A DNA stretch of 43,734 nucleotides from Bacteroidales bacterium (lineage in GTDB: Bacteria; Bacteroidota; Bacteroidia; Bacteroidales; UBA3663). The notes under the pieces are model-generated. The model did no database searches. It saw nothing but the letters and a program-made list of their open reading frames with translations, and was not told where the DNA came from. Where the stretch lies: NCBI GenBank assembly GCA_017449065.1, contig JAFSKF010000007.1, positions 1-43,734 on the forward strand, read 5' to 3'. The first letter of the stretch is position 1; the number at the start of each line of letters is the position of its first letter. The translations under genes were made by a program, and so were the position numbers. Below, piece after piece: positions 27,421 through 35,261 of this stretch.

Positions 27421-28698
27421 TTAAAATACTAACACGTCACTATCTCCATAAGTTTCGTAGCCGGAAGTAACCACCTGCTCGCCAGGTTCCAATCCTTCCA
27501 GCACCTCATAGTATTGCGGATTCTGGCGTCCGATGCGGATCTCACGTCTGACGGCTCTGCCACCATCCTTATCGACCACATAGATCCACTTGCCACCAGT
27601 TTTCTGATAGAAAGTACCTCGCGGGATGATAACGGCTTCCTCGGGTTGTCCTAACTGGAGGTTCAGGTAGTAGGTCTGACCGCTGCGGATGTTTTCTGGC
27701 TGGTCGCCAACGAACTTGAAATCAGCCTTGAACTTGCCGTCGCGTACCTCCGGATAGACCTTGCGGATGCTGGTGGAATAAGTTTCTCCTTGCCGCTCGA
27801 AAGTGGCTTCCAGGCCGGCAACGACGCGGTCGATGTAGTGTTCGTCGATCTGAGCCTCCACTTTATATACTCCCACGGAGTTAATCTGCCCGATTCTGGT
27901 GCCCGAAGCAATTGACTGACCCAAGACAACGTCCAAGAGACCTAACTCTCCGTCGATGGGAGCCTTGACCACCAGATTGCTCTTGCGCTTGCGGATCATC
28001 TGCATATTCAGCAGCATGTTCTCCAGACTTTCCTCCATGCGGTCGATCTGCGTGCCGCGAAAGAGGCTGTCCTGTCGGGCGCGTTCCACAATCAGCTCAT
28101 ATTTCTGTTGGGCAAGCAGATAGTCTTCTTCTGCCTTTAGGTAATCCTCTTTGGCGATGAGCTTATCGTCGTAGAGGGCTTTCTGCTGCACGTAAGCGCG
28201 ATGCAGACGCTCCACTTGCGTACCATATTCCAGTTCGTTCTGCCGGACATCCAGTTTCTGCTGCTCCATCTGGATCTGTGTGTTGCGGAGAATATTCTCC
28301 TTCTCAGCCAGTTCTGCCTCGGAGTTCAGAATCTGCAGATCCAGGTTGTCGTTCGAAAGAATCAGGATCGGGTCGCCCGCCTTGACCGCAGAGCCTTCCT
28401 CAATGAGAATCGTCTGCACGATGCCGCCTTCCTGCGGACTCAGTTGGATGGTGGTCAGCGGCTGCACACGTCCGCTGATGCGGATATAGTCGTTAAACTC
28501 GCCCCGTAGGACCGTATTCACCAGCATGGAAGTTTTGTCCACCCGTAGCGTCTTGTTGTTGGGACGGGCAATCAGATACACCACAAACACCAGCAACAGC
28601 GTACCGAGCCAATAGGGCAGGGCTTTGGAAGTGAATGCCACGCGCCATCCGGTTTTCTTTTCAATCATCTTATCCATTGTACGAAATATTATTGACAT
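27421..28698 (-). CDS. HlyD/MacA-type periplasmic adaptor
   Basis: The 425-residue membrane-fusion protein has one N-terminal transmembrane helix (about 29-45), a split lipoyl/barrel-sandwich domain (GGIVQTILIEEGSAVKAGDPIL and, later, VKAPIDGELG), a long coiled-coil hairpin (about 118-235), and a C-terminal beta-barrel/MP domain. It bridges inner-membrane permease and outer-membrane TolC. The first ATG directly abuts the TolC stop codon (TAA-ATG); ATGs at codons 8 and 11 are alternatives. The coiled coil carries long Gln/Glu/Lys-rich heptads, typical of tip contact with TolC. Confidence 0.88.
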   Translation of the reverse strand: MSIIFRTMDKMIEKKTGWRVAFTSKALPYWLGTLLLVFVVYLIARPNNKTLRVDKTSMLVNTVLRGEFNDYIRISGRVQPLTTIQLSPQEGGIVQTILIEEGSAVKAGDPILILSNDNLDLQILNSEAELAEKENILRNTQIQMEQQKLDVRQNELEYGTQVERLHRAYVQQKALYDDKLIAKEDYLKAEEDYLLAQQKYELIVERARQDSLFRGTQIDRMEESLENMLLNMQMIRKRKSNLVVKAPIDGELGLLDVVLGQSIASGTRIGQINSVGVYKVEAQIDEHYIDRVVAGLEATFERQGETYSTSIRKVYPEVRDGKFKADFKFVGDQPENIRSGQTYYLNLQLGQPEEAVIIPRGTFYQKTGGKWIYVVDKDGGRAVRREIRIGRQNPQYYEVLEGLEPGEQVVTSGYETYGDSDVLVF

Positions 28699-30036
28699 TT
28701 ATTGTTCTATATAGGCGATGCCTTTGTAATAGTTCACGACGGCCTGTTTGATCAGGCATTTGAAGAGACTGTTCATCACATCAGCCTGGGCTTTCAGGTA
28801 ATTGTTGTTCGACGTCTGGAACTCCAAGGGCGAGATCAGGCCCTGTTCCATGCGCTTCAGGTTCAGCAGATAGGCTTCCTGTTGCACTTCCGCTTTGCGC
28901 TGTGCCTGGCGGTAGGCTGTCCGACTGCAGTCGCGGTCCTGAATGGCGCGGCGCACTTCGCTTTCCACTTCACGCCGTTTCTGGTCCAGTTCCGCTGAGG
29001 CTCTTTCGTAGGCCAGCCGCTTGCGCGTGATCTTCGACGACTTTGCCAGCCGGTCCCAGATCGGGACAGAAAGCGTCAGTTCGATATATTCGCCGCCGTT
29101 GTTGCGGAACTGATTGTGGAATGGAGCCGTTGCTGAGCCCTGATAGGTGTAGTAGCTGGTATTCCAGCCGGCGTACAATGCTAACGAAGGCAACACTTGC
29201 CATTTGGCAGTATTCAGTTCCCGTTTGGCATTCACTTCTTGCCACGTGGCAATCTGAATGTCTGGCAGGTGCTCCAAATTCCATTCCGAGTGAGAAGGAG
29301 CAGGCAACGCCTCCGCCTCCCAGACCGGCATCGACGTATCGATTGCCAGTTCCTCGTCCATGGGCCAGAACATCAGGTCTTCGAGCGTCATTTTCTCATT
29401 CTCGTAGTTCTGTCGGGCAAGGGTCAGGTTATATTCGTGGTCAGCCAGATCTGCAGCGATCTCTGTTACGTCCGCGTGGCTCTTCTGGCCCAGTTCCTCC
29501 TGCCGGCGGGCTTTGCTGAGCGCACTTTCTGCAATCCGCACCTGTTCCTCATGCACATCGCACAGCCGCTTGTAGTAAACCACGTTATAATAGGCTTCCA
29601 TGACAGCCAGGCAGATGTCTGCCTCCACTTGTTTCTGCTCCGATTGCGCGATCAGCAGGCCCGTCTTCGAGATCTTGTAATTGTTCACGGCCTGAAAACC
29701 GTCGAACAGATCGTAGCCGGCCGTCACGCCGTAATTGTTGTGGAACGACCGTGTGTTGAAATATGCGTTCGTTTGCGGGTCGATGCTACGTCCGAAATTG
29801 TAGTAAGCGTAGGTCTGTGCGCTGATTTGCGGTGTGAACAGCGCCAAGGCTGCATCGCGACGTGCAATGCGGGCATCTCCGACAGCAGCTTGGCGGATAC
29901 GCACTTTGGTGGCGTTCGAAATGGCGTAGCTCATGCAGTCGTGCAGGCTCAAGACCGAATCGGTTGGCTGCTGGGCGAACAACGAAGCGCTCAGGTGAAT
30001 CATCAGCCAACAGGATAGACATATTTTCTGAAACAT
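28699..30036 (-). CDS. TolC-family outer-membrane efflux protein
   Basis: The protein has about 445 residues from the ATG at 30036, with a signal peptide ending near SLFAQ. An upstream start at 30063 is excluded because it would lie at or before the transcript start predicted from the sigma-54 promoter. The sequence shows the duplicated TolC plan: helix pairs with AEADICL-type heptads (SEQKQVEADICLAVMEAYYN) and beta-strand pairs (YYNFGRSIDPQTNAYF; GGEYIELTLSVPIWD). It forms the outer-membrane duct of the export system. First gene of the operon. Confidence 0.88.
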   Translation of the reverse strand: MFQKICLSCWLMIHLSASLFAQQPTDSVLSLHDCMSYAISNATKVRIRQAAVGDARIARRDAALALFTPQISAQTYAYYNFGRSIDPQTNAYFNTRSFHNNYGVTAGYDLFDGFQAVNNYKISKTGLLIAQSEQKQVEADICLAVMEAYYNVVYYKRLCDVHEEQVRIAESALSKARRQEELGQKSHADVTEIAADLADHEYNLTLARQNYENEKMTLEDLMFWPMDEELAIDTSMPVWEAEALPAPSHSEWNLEHLPDIQIATWQEVNAKRELNTAKWQVLPSLALYAGWNTSYYTYQGSATAPFHNQFRNNGGEYIELTLSVPIWDRLAKSSKITRKRLAYERASAELDQKRREVESEVRRAIQDRDCSRTAYRQAQRKAEVQQEAYLLNLKRMEQGLISPLEFQTSNNNYLKAQADVMNSLFKCLIKQAVVNYYKGIAYIEQ

Positions 30037-30069
30037 GCTGTAAAATGTTATATTCCGACACACTAAGAA

Positions 30070-30084
30070 GCAAACATCGTGCCA
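30070..30084 (-). promoter_or_regulatory. Sigma-54 (-24/-12) promoter of the export operon
   Basis: On the minus strand positions 30084-30070 read TGGCACG-ATGT-TTGC, an exact match to the sigma-54 consensus TGGCACG-N4-TTGC with the canonical 10-bp gap between GG and GC. The predicted start is near 30058, giving a 22-nt leader before the TolC ATG at 30036. It lies directly downstream of the genes for a sigma-54 activator and its kinase. Confidence 0.88.
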
Positions 30085-30140
30085 AAAAATATAACTCGAT
30101 GAAAAATAGGCTATTGAAGAAAATCGAGACGCAAAAAAAA

Positions 30141-30188
30141 GTGTAAAGCTTTACAATCACTTTACACTTTCGCTTTACAACTTTACAC
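30141..30188. promoter_or_regulatory. Enhancer array of CTTTACA sites for the sigma-54 activator
   Basis: Five copies of the heptamer occur in 48 bp: TGTAAAG at 30142 and CTTTACA at 30149, 30160, 30173 and 30181. The first two form a perfect 14-bp palindrome (30142-30155). Start positions 30149, 30160 and 30181 are 11 and 21 bp apart, one and two helical turns. The array begins 57 bp upstream of the -24 box, a normal place for enhancer-binding-protein sites. Confidence 0.72.
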
Positions 30189-30191
30189 TTT

Positions 30192-31073
30192 TTACCGGAA
30201 AGTCAGTTGGAAAACCGTCTGGTTGCTGTTGCTCGACAGCAGGTCCAGCGAACCGTTGTGTCCGCGCATGATTTGTCGGGAAATGCTCAAACCGATGCCG
30301 GAGCCTTTCTTCTTGGTGGTGAAGAAAGGAATGAAAATCTGTTCCTGACAGTGGGCGGGAATCGGTTCGCCGTTGTTGGCAACTTGTACCAGCACTTCAT
30401 CGTCCTTGCCCAGTTCTGCTTTTATCCGAATCTGCTTGGCACCGGCCTGCAGTGCATTCTTAATCAGGTTGATCAGCAGTTGAGAGATCTGGCCTTCGTC
30501 AGCGAAAATCATCAAGTCGGGTTCTGATAGGGTATAGGTGCATACGGCTCCGCACAAGTTCAGGTCCTCCTGCTCCAGACCGACAACGTGCTCCAACAGG
30601 CCTTGCAGCATCAGGGCTTTCCGGACAGGTTTCGCCACACCGCTCAGTTCACGGTAGGTCTGCACAAAACCGATCAGGTTCTTTGACGAGTTGGCAATTG
30701 TCTCCAGTCCGGCTTTCACGTCCAGCTCGCTGTGTCCCTCTTCGTCCACCGAGCGGGCGAGTGCGTCCGATAAGGAAGCGATGGGCGAAACCGTGTTCAT
30801 GATTTCGTGGGTCAGCACCCGGATCAGTTTCGTCCAGGAATCCTGTTCGTGCTGTTGCCGCTGACGTTCGAAGATGGTGCGGATGCGGTTCAGCGAACGG
30901 TTGAACCGGCTCTTGTCCTGAAACCGGAAATTCAGTTCGCCGTCCTCCAAGGCATCCATCATGTAGCTCACCTTCCGGATGTCCTTGCGACGGGTATATA
31001 TCGAAGCCGCAATCGCTCCCACAATGCCCGCGAGTGCCGCTATGCCCACCAAATGCCAAATAGAGAAAGTCAC
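30192..31073 (-). CDS. Sensor histidine kinase (short, single membrane helix)
   Basis: The 293-residue kinase begins at a GTG at 31073 that overlaps the regulator stop (GTGA). It has one N-terminal membrane helix (about 5-26), a short HAMP-like linker, phospho-acceptor His89 in VLTHEIMN, an N-box LINLIKNALQAG, and G-boxes in ANNGEPIP and GSGIGLSISRQIMRGHNGS. The family phosphorylates a partner response regulator. There is almost no periplasmic domain, so the signal is probably sensed in the membrane or cytoplasm. It lies between the regulator gene and its likely target promoter. Confidence 0.87.
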   Translation of the reverse strand: MTFSIWHLVGIAALAGIVGAIAASIYTRRKDIRKVSYMMDALEDGELNFRFQDKSRFNRSLNRIRTIFERQRQQHEQDSWTKLIRVLTHEIMNTVSPIASLSDALARSVDEEGHSELDVKAGLETIANSSKNLIGFVQTYRELSGVAKPVRKALMLQGLLEHVVGLEQEDLNLCGAVCTYTLSEPDLMIFADEGQISQLLINLIKNALQAGAKQIRIKAELGKDDEVLVQVANNGEPIPAHCQEQIFIPFFTTKKKGSGIGLSISRQIMRGHNGSLDLLSSNSNQTVFQLTFR

Positions 31074-32419
31074 AGGCCGTATTTTTTAAGTTTTACATAG
31101 AGTGTCGGACGGCTTACGCCCAAAAGCTTGGCGGCTGCTGAGATGTTGCCTCGGGTGCTTTCCATGGCTTCGCGCACCAAACGTTCCTCTTCAGCTTCGG
31201 AAGTGGCAGCGATGCCCGGTGCGGATGCCTTCTGCGGAGCGTCCATCTGCAGGTCGTTGACCGATAAGACGGGTCCGTCGGAAAGGATCACCGCTTTTTC
31301 GATGCAGTTCTGCAGTTCGCGGATATTACCGCTCCAAGGATGCGACAACAACGCCAGTTCCGCAGCCGGATCCAACCCTTGAAGCGGACGGTGGTACTTG
31401 TGTGCAAAAGCTTGCAGGAAACGCAGCGCCAGAGGAACGATGTCCTCCTTGCGGTCGCGCAGGGGAGGCAGCGCCAGGTGAATGGTATTGATGCGGTAAT
31501 ACAGATCCTCGCGGAAGCGACCCTCGTGAACCAATGATTCCAGATCCATGTTTGTGGCACAAATCAGACGGATGTCAATCGGTTTTGCCTCTGTGCCGCC
31601 CACGCGGATGATGCTACGGTTCTGGATGGCACGCAGCAGTTTGGCCTGCAAGTGCAGAGGGATATTGCCAATCTCGTCGAGAAAAAGCGTTCCGCCGTCA
31701 GCTTGCTCGAACTTGCCCACATGATCCGTATGGGCATCGGTGAAAGCGCCCTTTACGTGTCCGAACAATTCGCTTTCGAACAAGGTTTCCGTGATGGCGC
31801 CGGCATCGACAGCCACCATCGGTTTGTGGCTTCGCATGCTGTGGGCATGAATCTCACGAGCCAGCACATCCTTGCCCGTTCCGTTTTCGCCGGTAATCAG
31901 TATGGTAGCATCGGTAGGTGCGATCTTTTCCAGATTCTTGCGTATCGACAGCATGGCGGCGGTAGTGCCCCAGAACATCGTGTCCTGCCTGCTGTTCTGT
32001 GCGGATAGCGTTTTCGGGCCTCTGGCCTTGCGAGCCTTGTCGCAGGCAGCCGTCAGCACCTCAATCAGTTTGTCGTTGTCCCAAGGCTTCACGATGAAGT
32101 CGAAGGCGCCGCGTTTCATGCCTTCCACTGCCAACTGGATATCAGCATAGGCGGTAAACAGAACCACTTCCACATCGGGCGTCATGCTCTTGATTTCCTT
32201 TGTCCAGAACAGACCTTCGTTGCCCGTATTGATCGAGGTGTTGAAGTTCATGTCTAACAGCACTACGTCCGGACGTATGCTTTCAATCGTTCGCGTAAGC
32301 GTGGCAGGAGAGGGAATTGTTTCTACGGTTTCGAAGTACAAGGGGAGCAAGATTTTCAATGCACTGCGAATGCCTGCATTGTCGTCAACTACCAATATCT
32401 TTCCTTTAGGGGTAGCCAT
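31070..32419 (-). CDS. Sigma-54-dependent response regulator (NtrC/ZraR type)
   Basis: The protein has 449 residues from the ATG at 32419 (MATPKGKILVVDDN); starting at 32479 would place non-homologous residues before the receiver domain. The receiver has DD at 12-13 and phospho-acceptor Asp56. The AAA+ domain has Walker A GENGTGKD, a sigma-54 contact loop GAFTDA in place of canonical GAFTGA, Walker B GGTLFLDEIGN, and R-fingers in the YYRINTI/LRDRKEDI region. A Fis-type HTH ends the protein (NISAAAKLLGVSRPTLYVKL). It most likely binds the CTTTACA array and activates the sigma-54 promoter at 30070-30084. Confidence 0.92.
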   Translation of the reverse strand: MATPKGKILVVDDNAGIRSALKILLPLYFETVETIPSPATLTRTIESIRPDVVLLDMNFNTSINTGNEGLFWTKEIKSMTPDVEVVLFTAYADIQLAVEGMKRGAFDFIVKPWDNDKLIEVLTAACDKARKARGPKTLSAQNSRQDTMFWGTTAAMLSIRKNLEKIAPTDATILITGENGTGKDVLAREIHAHSMRSHKPMVAVDAGAITETLFESELFGHVKGAFTDAHTDHVGKFEQADGGTLFLDEIGNIPLHLQAKLLRAIQNRSIIRVGGTEAKPIDIRLICATNMDLESLVHEGRFREDLYYRINTIHLALPPLRDRKEDIVPLALRFLQAFAHKYHRPLQGLDPAAELALLSHPWSGNIRELQNCIEKAVILSDGPVLSVNDLQMDAPQKASAPGIAATSEAEEERLVREAMESTRGNISAAAKLLGVSRPTLYVKLKKYGL

Positions 32420-32483
32420 CTGAGTGTTTTTTCTTGAGTTAAAAGGGCCTGAATCAAAGTTTGTTTGAGCTATAGACAAACAA

Positions 32484-32515
32484 AAATCCCCTATAGAAGG
32501 CTCTATAAGGGATTT
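32484..32515 (-). terminator. Terminator of the tRNA operon
   Basis: AAATCCC (32484-32490) and TATAGA (32492-32497) pair with TCTATA (32502-32507) and GGGATTT (32509-32515), with a single C-A mismatch and a 4-nt loop. On the minus strand it lies just past the tRNA-Ser 3' end and is followed by TTTTG. Confidence 0.75.
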
Positions 32516-32518
32516 AGG

Positions 32519-32606
32519 CGGAGAGGACGAGATTCGAACTCGTGGAACCCTAATCAGGTTCGTCGGTTTAGCAAACCGGTGGTTTCAGCCACTCACCCAC
32601 CTCTCC
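32519..32606 (-). tRNA. tRNA-Ser (GCT)
   Basis: This 88-nt class II tRNA has acceptor GGAGAGG pairing with CCTCTCC, a long variable arm, and anticodon GCT at 32570-32572 reading AGC/AGU. The CCA end is not encoded (the gene ends G-CCT). Confidence 0.95.
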
Positions 32607-32612
32607 TGAAGG

Positions 32613-32687
32613 TGGTAGCGCCTACGAGACTCGAACTCGTGTACCCGGCGTGAGAGGCCGGTATCCTAACCGCTAGATGAAAGCGCC
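32613..32687 (-). tRNA. tRNA-Glu (CTC)
   Basis: This 75-nt tRNA has anticodon CTC at 32652-32654 in the loop CTCTCAC, stem CCGGC/GCCGG, T-arm ACGAG-TTCGAGT-CTCGT, and an encoded CCA at 32613-32615. The acceptor stem contains two G-U pairs. It lies 6 bp from tRNA-Ser. Confidence 0.93.
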
Positions 32688-32763
32688 ATGTTTGTCAAAC
32701 TTTATATATCCGTCAAGAACCGTTTGACTTGTTCTTAATTTCTTTGCGACTTAAAATCGCTTG

Positions 32764-32837
32764 GGTGGCGGGTGGGGCTCGAACCCACGACATTCAGAAC
32801 CACAATCTGACGCTCTAACCAACTGAACTACAGCCAC
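32764..32837 (-). tRNA. tRNA-His (GTG)
   Basis: Anticodon GTG is at 32801-32803 in loop TTGTGGT. The extra 5' G (G-1) opposite C73, the hallmark of tRNA-His, is present (GGTGGCTG at the 5' end). The acceptor strand CCGCCAC leaves a U6-C67 mismatch. CCA is not fully encoded. Confidence 0.92.
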
Positions 32838-32867
32838 CATTTAAGCAACTCGGCTGAATTGCGGGTG

Positions 32868-32899
32868 CAAAGATATACCTATTTTTTCATTCCTCCAAA
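32868..32899 (-). promoter_or_regulatory. tRNA operon promoter
   Basis: The minus strand reads TATCTTTG at 32875-32868 and TTTGG at 32899-32895, giving 19-20 bp spacing. It lies about 30 nt upstream of tRNA-His, the first of the three tRNAs. Confidence 0.75.
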
Positions 32900-33018
32900 T
32901 TTTTTGCCAACTTTTTTCAAAATTGACCTCATTTTTCTGCGTTTTATGGCTGTAAATGCCTTTTCGTGCTTTATGGAAGTAACAAAATGAGGTATTGGAG
33001 TCTTTTAAGTCCCGGCTA

Positions 33019-33417
33019 TCAGCACCCTTTTGTCCGATAACCTTCCTTGCGCAGCAGTTCTGCCGCTTTCTGACGGCAATCGCCTTGCAGCAGGATCTGT
33101 CCGTCGAAGGGTTCTTCGCTGTTCCAGCACGAACTGCCGCCGCATGCCAAGCGCTGCTGCAACAGTTTCTTCAGTCTCACCAGCTCTTCGTCGCTGCCCT
33201 GAAACTCGCTGACGATGGTGCAAGGTTTGCCTTTGCGTCCGGCTTTCTCAAAACTGATGCGCAATGTGCCCAGACGGCCCTTCTCCTTGTCGAGAGTCGC
33301 CTTGCGGGCAGCGTCAGCTGCATTTTCAGCCGCACCTTGGGCTTTCTCCTCCTCGCTGAGCGATGCCGCCAGTATTTCTTTCCAGTCCACGATTACTTGA
33401 TAGGAATCAGCAGCCAT
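33019..33417 (-). CDS. Translation initiation factor SUI1/eIF1 family (YciH)
   Basis: The protein has about 132 residues. The C-terminal half has the eIF1/SUI1 pattern: LGTLRISFEKAGRKGKPCTIVSEFQG, then LVRLKKLLQQRLACGGS and GQILLQGDCRQKAAELLRKEG. YciH-type proteins bind the ribosome and influence start-site discrimination. The first ATG (33417) lies inside the SPOR gene and gives a 25-nt overlap; a GTG at 33390, just after the SPOR stop, would begin at MDWKEILAAS, closer to the usual family start, and is a serious alternative. Co-transcribed with the SPOR gene. Confidence 0.85.
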   Translation of the reverse strand: MAADSYQVIVDWKEILAASLSEEEKAQGAAENAADAARKATLDKEKGRLGTLRISFEKAGRKGKPCTIVSEFQGSDEELVRLKKLLQQRLACGGSSCWNSEEPFDGQILLQGDCRQKAAELLRKEGYRTKGC

Positions 33418-33890
33418 GCCTCAGCACAAGTGCCTTGTTCCGAAGCGTAGGTGGAGCGGATGATGTCGCGCACGGCAGTGGCTGCCTCACGGGTGTCGAA
33501 ACTGCCAGCCACTACTCGATACATACCGCTGGGGTTCTGAACCAGGAAAGCATTGTAGCCGCGTCCTACCATCTTGCTCTTCTGAGCCTCTGCGTTCGAC
33601 TTCGTACCGAAACTACCGACAATGACGTTGAAGTCCTTCAGTTTGCCTGAATCACCGGCATCCACTACCACCACCTGTTCGGTGCGGTCGTTAGCCTGTG
33701 CAACCGGAGTCGGGGTAACCACAGGAGTAGCTTCTTTCTTCGCAGCTGTATATTGGATAGGAGCAACCTCGGTGACTTCCGCTGCCGGGTCAGCAACAGA
33801 GGTGGCTTCACTTAACATCTTTTGCGATTTGCAGCTGCTGAACGAAAGCAGTGCAAGGGTGGCTGTAGCCAAAAGAAAGATTTTTTTCAT
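33393..33890 (-). CDS. SPOR-domain lipoprotein
   Basis: The protein has 165 residues from the ATG at 33890, with a lipoprotein signal ending in LSFSSC. A low-complexity Thr/Pro/Val linker follows, and the C-terminal domain (about 90-160; NVIVGSFGTKSNAEAQKSKM, YRVVAGSFDTREAATAV) is a SPOR fold, which binds denuded septal peptidoglycan. It probably acts at the outer membrane during cell division or envelope maintenance. An upstream ATG 12 nt earlier only adds MFPD. Confidence 0.88.
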   Translation of the reverse strand: MKKIFLLATATLALLSFSSCKSQKMLSEATSVADPAAEVTEVAPIQYTAAKKEATPVVTPTPVAQANDRTEQVVVVDAGDSGKLKDFNVIVGSFGTKSNAEAQKSKMVGRGYNAFLVQNPSGMYRVVAGSFDTREAATAVRDIIRSTYASEQGTCAEAWLLIPIK

Positions 33891-33934
33891 ATCCGGAAAC
33901 ATTTAAATTCCCATTAAAATATATTTTTACCGCG

Positions 33935-33966
33935 CAAAAGTACGCAATTATTTCCTACAAAGCAAA
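33935..33966 (-). promoter_or_regulatory. Promoter of the SPOR/YciH operon
   Basis: The minus strand reads TACTTTTG at 33942-33935 and TTTG at 33966-33963 with 20 bp between. It is back-to-back with the glycosyltransferase promoter, with 36 bp between the two -33 boxes. Confidence 0.75.
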
Positions 33967-34002
33967 TTTTTGAACGTAAAATTAACAAATGTTTGAGGTT
34001 TA

Positions 34003-34034
34003 TTTGCAGAAATATAAAAAACAGAGTATCTTTG
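34003..34034 (+). promoter_or_regulatory. Promoter of the glycosyltransferase gene
   Basis: TTTG at 34003-34006 and TATCTTTG at 34027-34034 are separated by 20 bp. The ATG at 34054 follows the predicted start by only about 13 nt. Confidence 0.75.
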
Positions 34035-34053
34035 CCGACGAAAAAATCGTTTC

Positions 34054-35241
34054 ATGGTGCAAGAATTACTACTTTCTATTCCGTTTTGGCTGCAAGTGGC
34101 AGGTCTGTGCTTTCTGGGTGTATGGCTGGTGCAGATGCTGCTGCTTTTCGTGGTCAGATACAGGATGCTCTATCGGATAAAGACCGAATTGAAGCATAAG
34201 ATACCGTTTGCGGAAGCGCAGCCGGGTGTCAGCGTGGTTGTATATGCTCATAATCAGGCTGACGACCTGATCCGTAATCTGCCGGTCATTCTCGACAACG
34301 ATTACCCCGACTTCGAGGTGATTGTGGTGGATGACGGATCGACCGACGACACAGAAAGCGTGCTGACGCAGATGGACCAGCGGTCGGAGCATTTCTTCCA
34401 TACCAGTCTGGCAGAGAAAATCACCACGCTCAGCCATCGGAAGATGGCGATGCTGCTCGGGGTGAAGGCTGCTCATAACAGCATCGTGCTGATGACCGAT
34501 GCGCATTGTGTGCCTGCCACGAACCGTTGGATTGCAGATATGGCGAAGCATTTCACGGAGGGCGTGGATGCCGTGCTGGGTCCTGTGGTCTATGAGAACC
34601 GCGTGGGGTTGAAGAACCGTTTCTACCAGTGGGATCTTTTCGACAGGCTGTTGGATATGTTCAATCTGACACTGGCGGTAAAGACCTATGGCGGATGGAA
34701 CTGCAACCTGGCGTTCCGGAAGGAAACGGTCTTTGCCAACAGGAACGAGGCTTTTCAGAAATACCTGTTTCTCAATCCGGGGGAGGACGATCTGTTCCTG
34801 AAGGAGATCACAGCGAAGAAAAATATCTCAGCGGCTTGCAGCAAAGAAGCCCTGATGATTGCACAGGAGTCACAAATGAAATATACGTGGGGGAAGGAGC
34901 GCCTGAAAAGGGCGTTCACGCAACGCTATTATTTCCTGGCTCCCCGAGTGGTGAAGAAGTTAGACGTTGTGACGCGTATGCTCTGCATGCCGGGCGGACT
35001 GGCTTTTGCCGCTGTCTGTGCCTGGTTGCAGCAGTGGTGGCTGATGGGCGGAGGATTGCTGCTGTGGGTGTGCTATCTGTTAGCCTATGCCTTGATTCCG
35101 TACTTTACCGCCAAGCGCTTAGGCATACGCTGTTTCTGGCTGATGCCGCTGTTGTGCGCCCTGATTACACCACTGATAGACGCCTGGTACGCCATTCGTT
35201 CGTCGTTCAACACGAAGCAGTTCTACGTCTGCCGCATTTGA
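34054..35241 (+). CDS. Membrane-bound family 2 glycosyltransferase
   Basis: The 395-residue protein starts with a membrane helix (about 8-35). A GT2 domain follows: VSVVVYAHNQADDLIRNLP, nucleotide-sugar motif VVDDGSTDDTE, metal-binding-type Asp in LMTDAHCVP, acceptor-side GGWNCNLAFRKE, and GEDDLFLKEI. C-terminal membrane helices lie at about 310-345 and 350-375. GT2 proteins of this layout make cell-surface polysaccharide or glycolipid. It stands alone between convergent and divergent genes, so its pathway cannot be inferred. Confidence 0.88.
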   Translation: MVQELLLSIPFWLQVAGLCFLGVWLVQMLLLFVVRYRMLYRIKTELKHKIPFAEAQPGVSVVVYAHNQADDLIRNLPVILDNDYPDFEVIVVDDGSTDDTESVLTQMDQRSEHFFHTSLAEKITTLSHRKMAMLLGVKAAHNSIVLMTDAHCVPATNRWIADMAKHFTEGVDAVLGPVVYENRVGLKNRFYQWDLFDRLLDMFNLTLAVKTYGGWNCNLAFRKETVFANRNEAFQKYLFLNPGEDDLFLKEITAKKNISAACSKEALMIAQESQMKYTWGKERLKRAFTQRYYFLAPRVVKKLDVVTRMLCMPGGLAFAAVCAWLQQWWLMGGGLLLWVCYLLAYALIPYFTAKRLGIRCFWLMPLLCALITPLIDAWYAIRSSFNTKQFYVCRI

Positions 35242-35261
35242 AAAACGGTTTGGTGCGAGGC

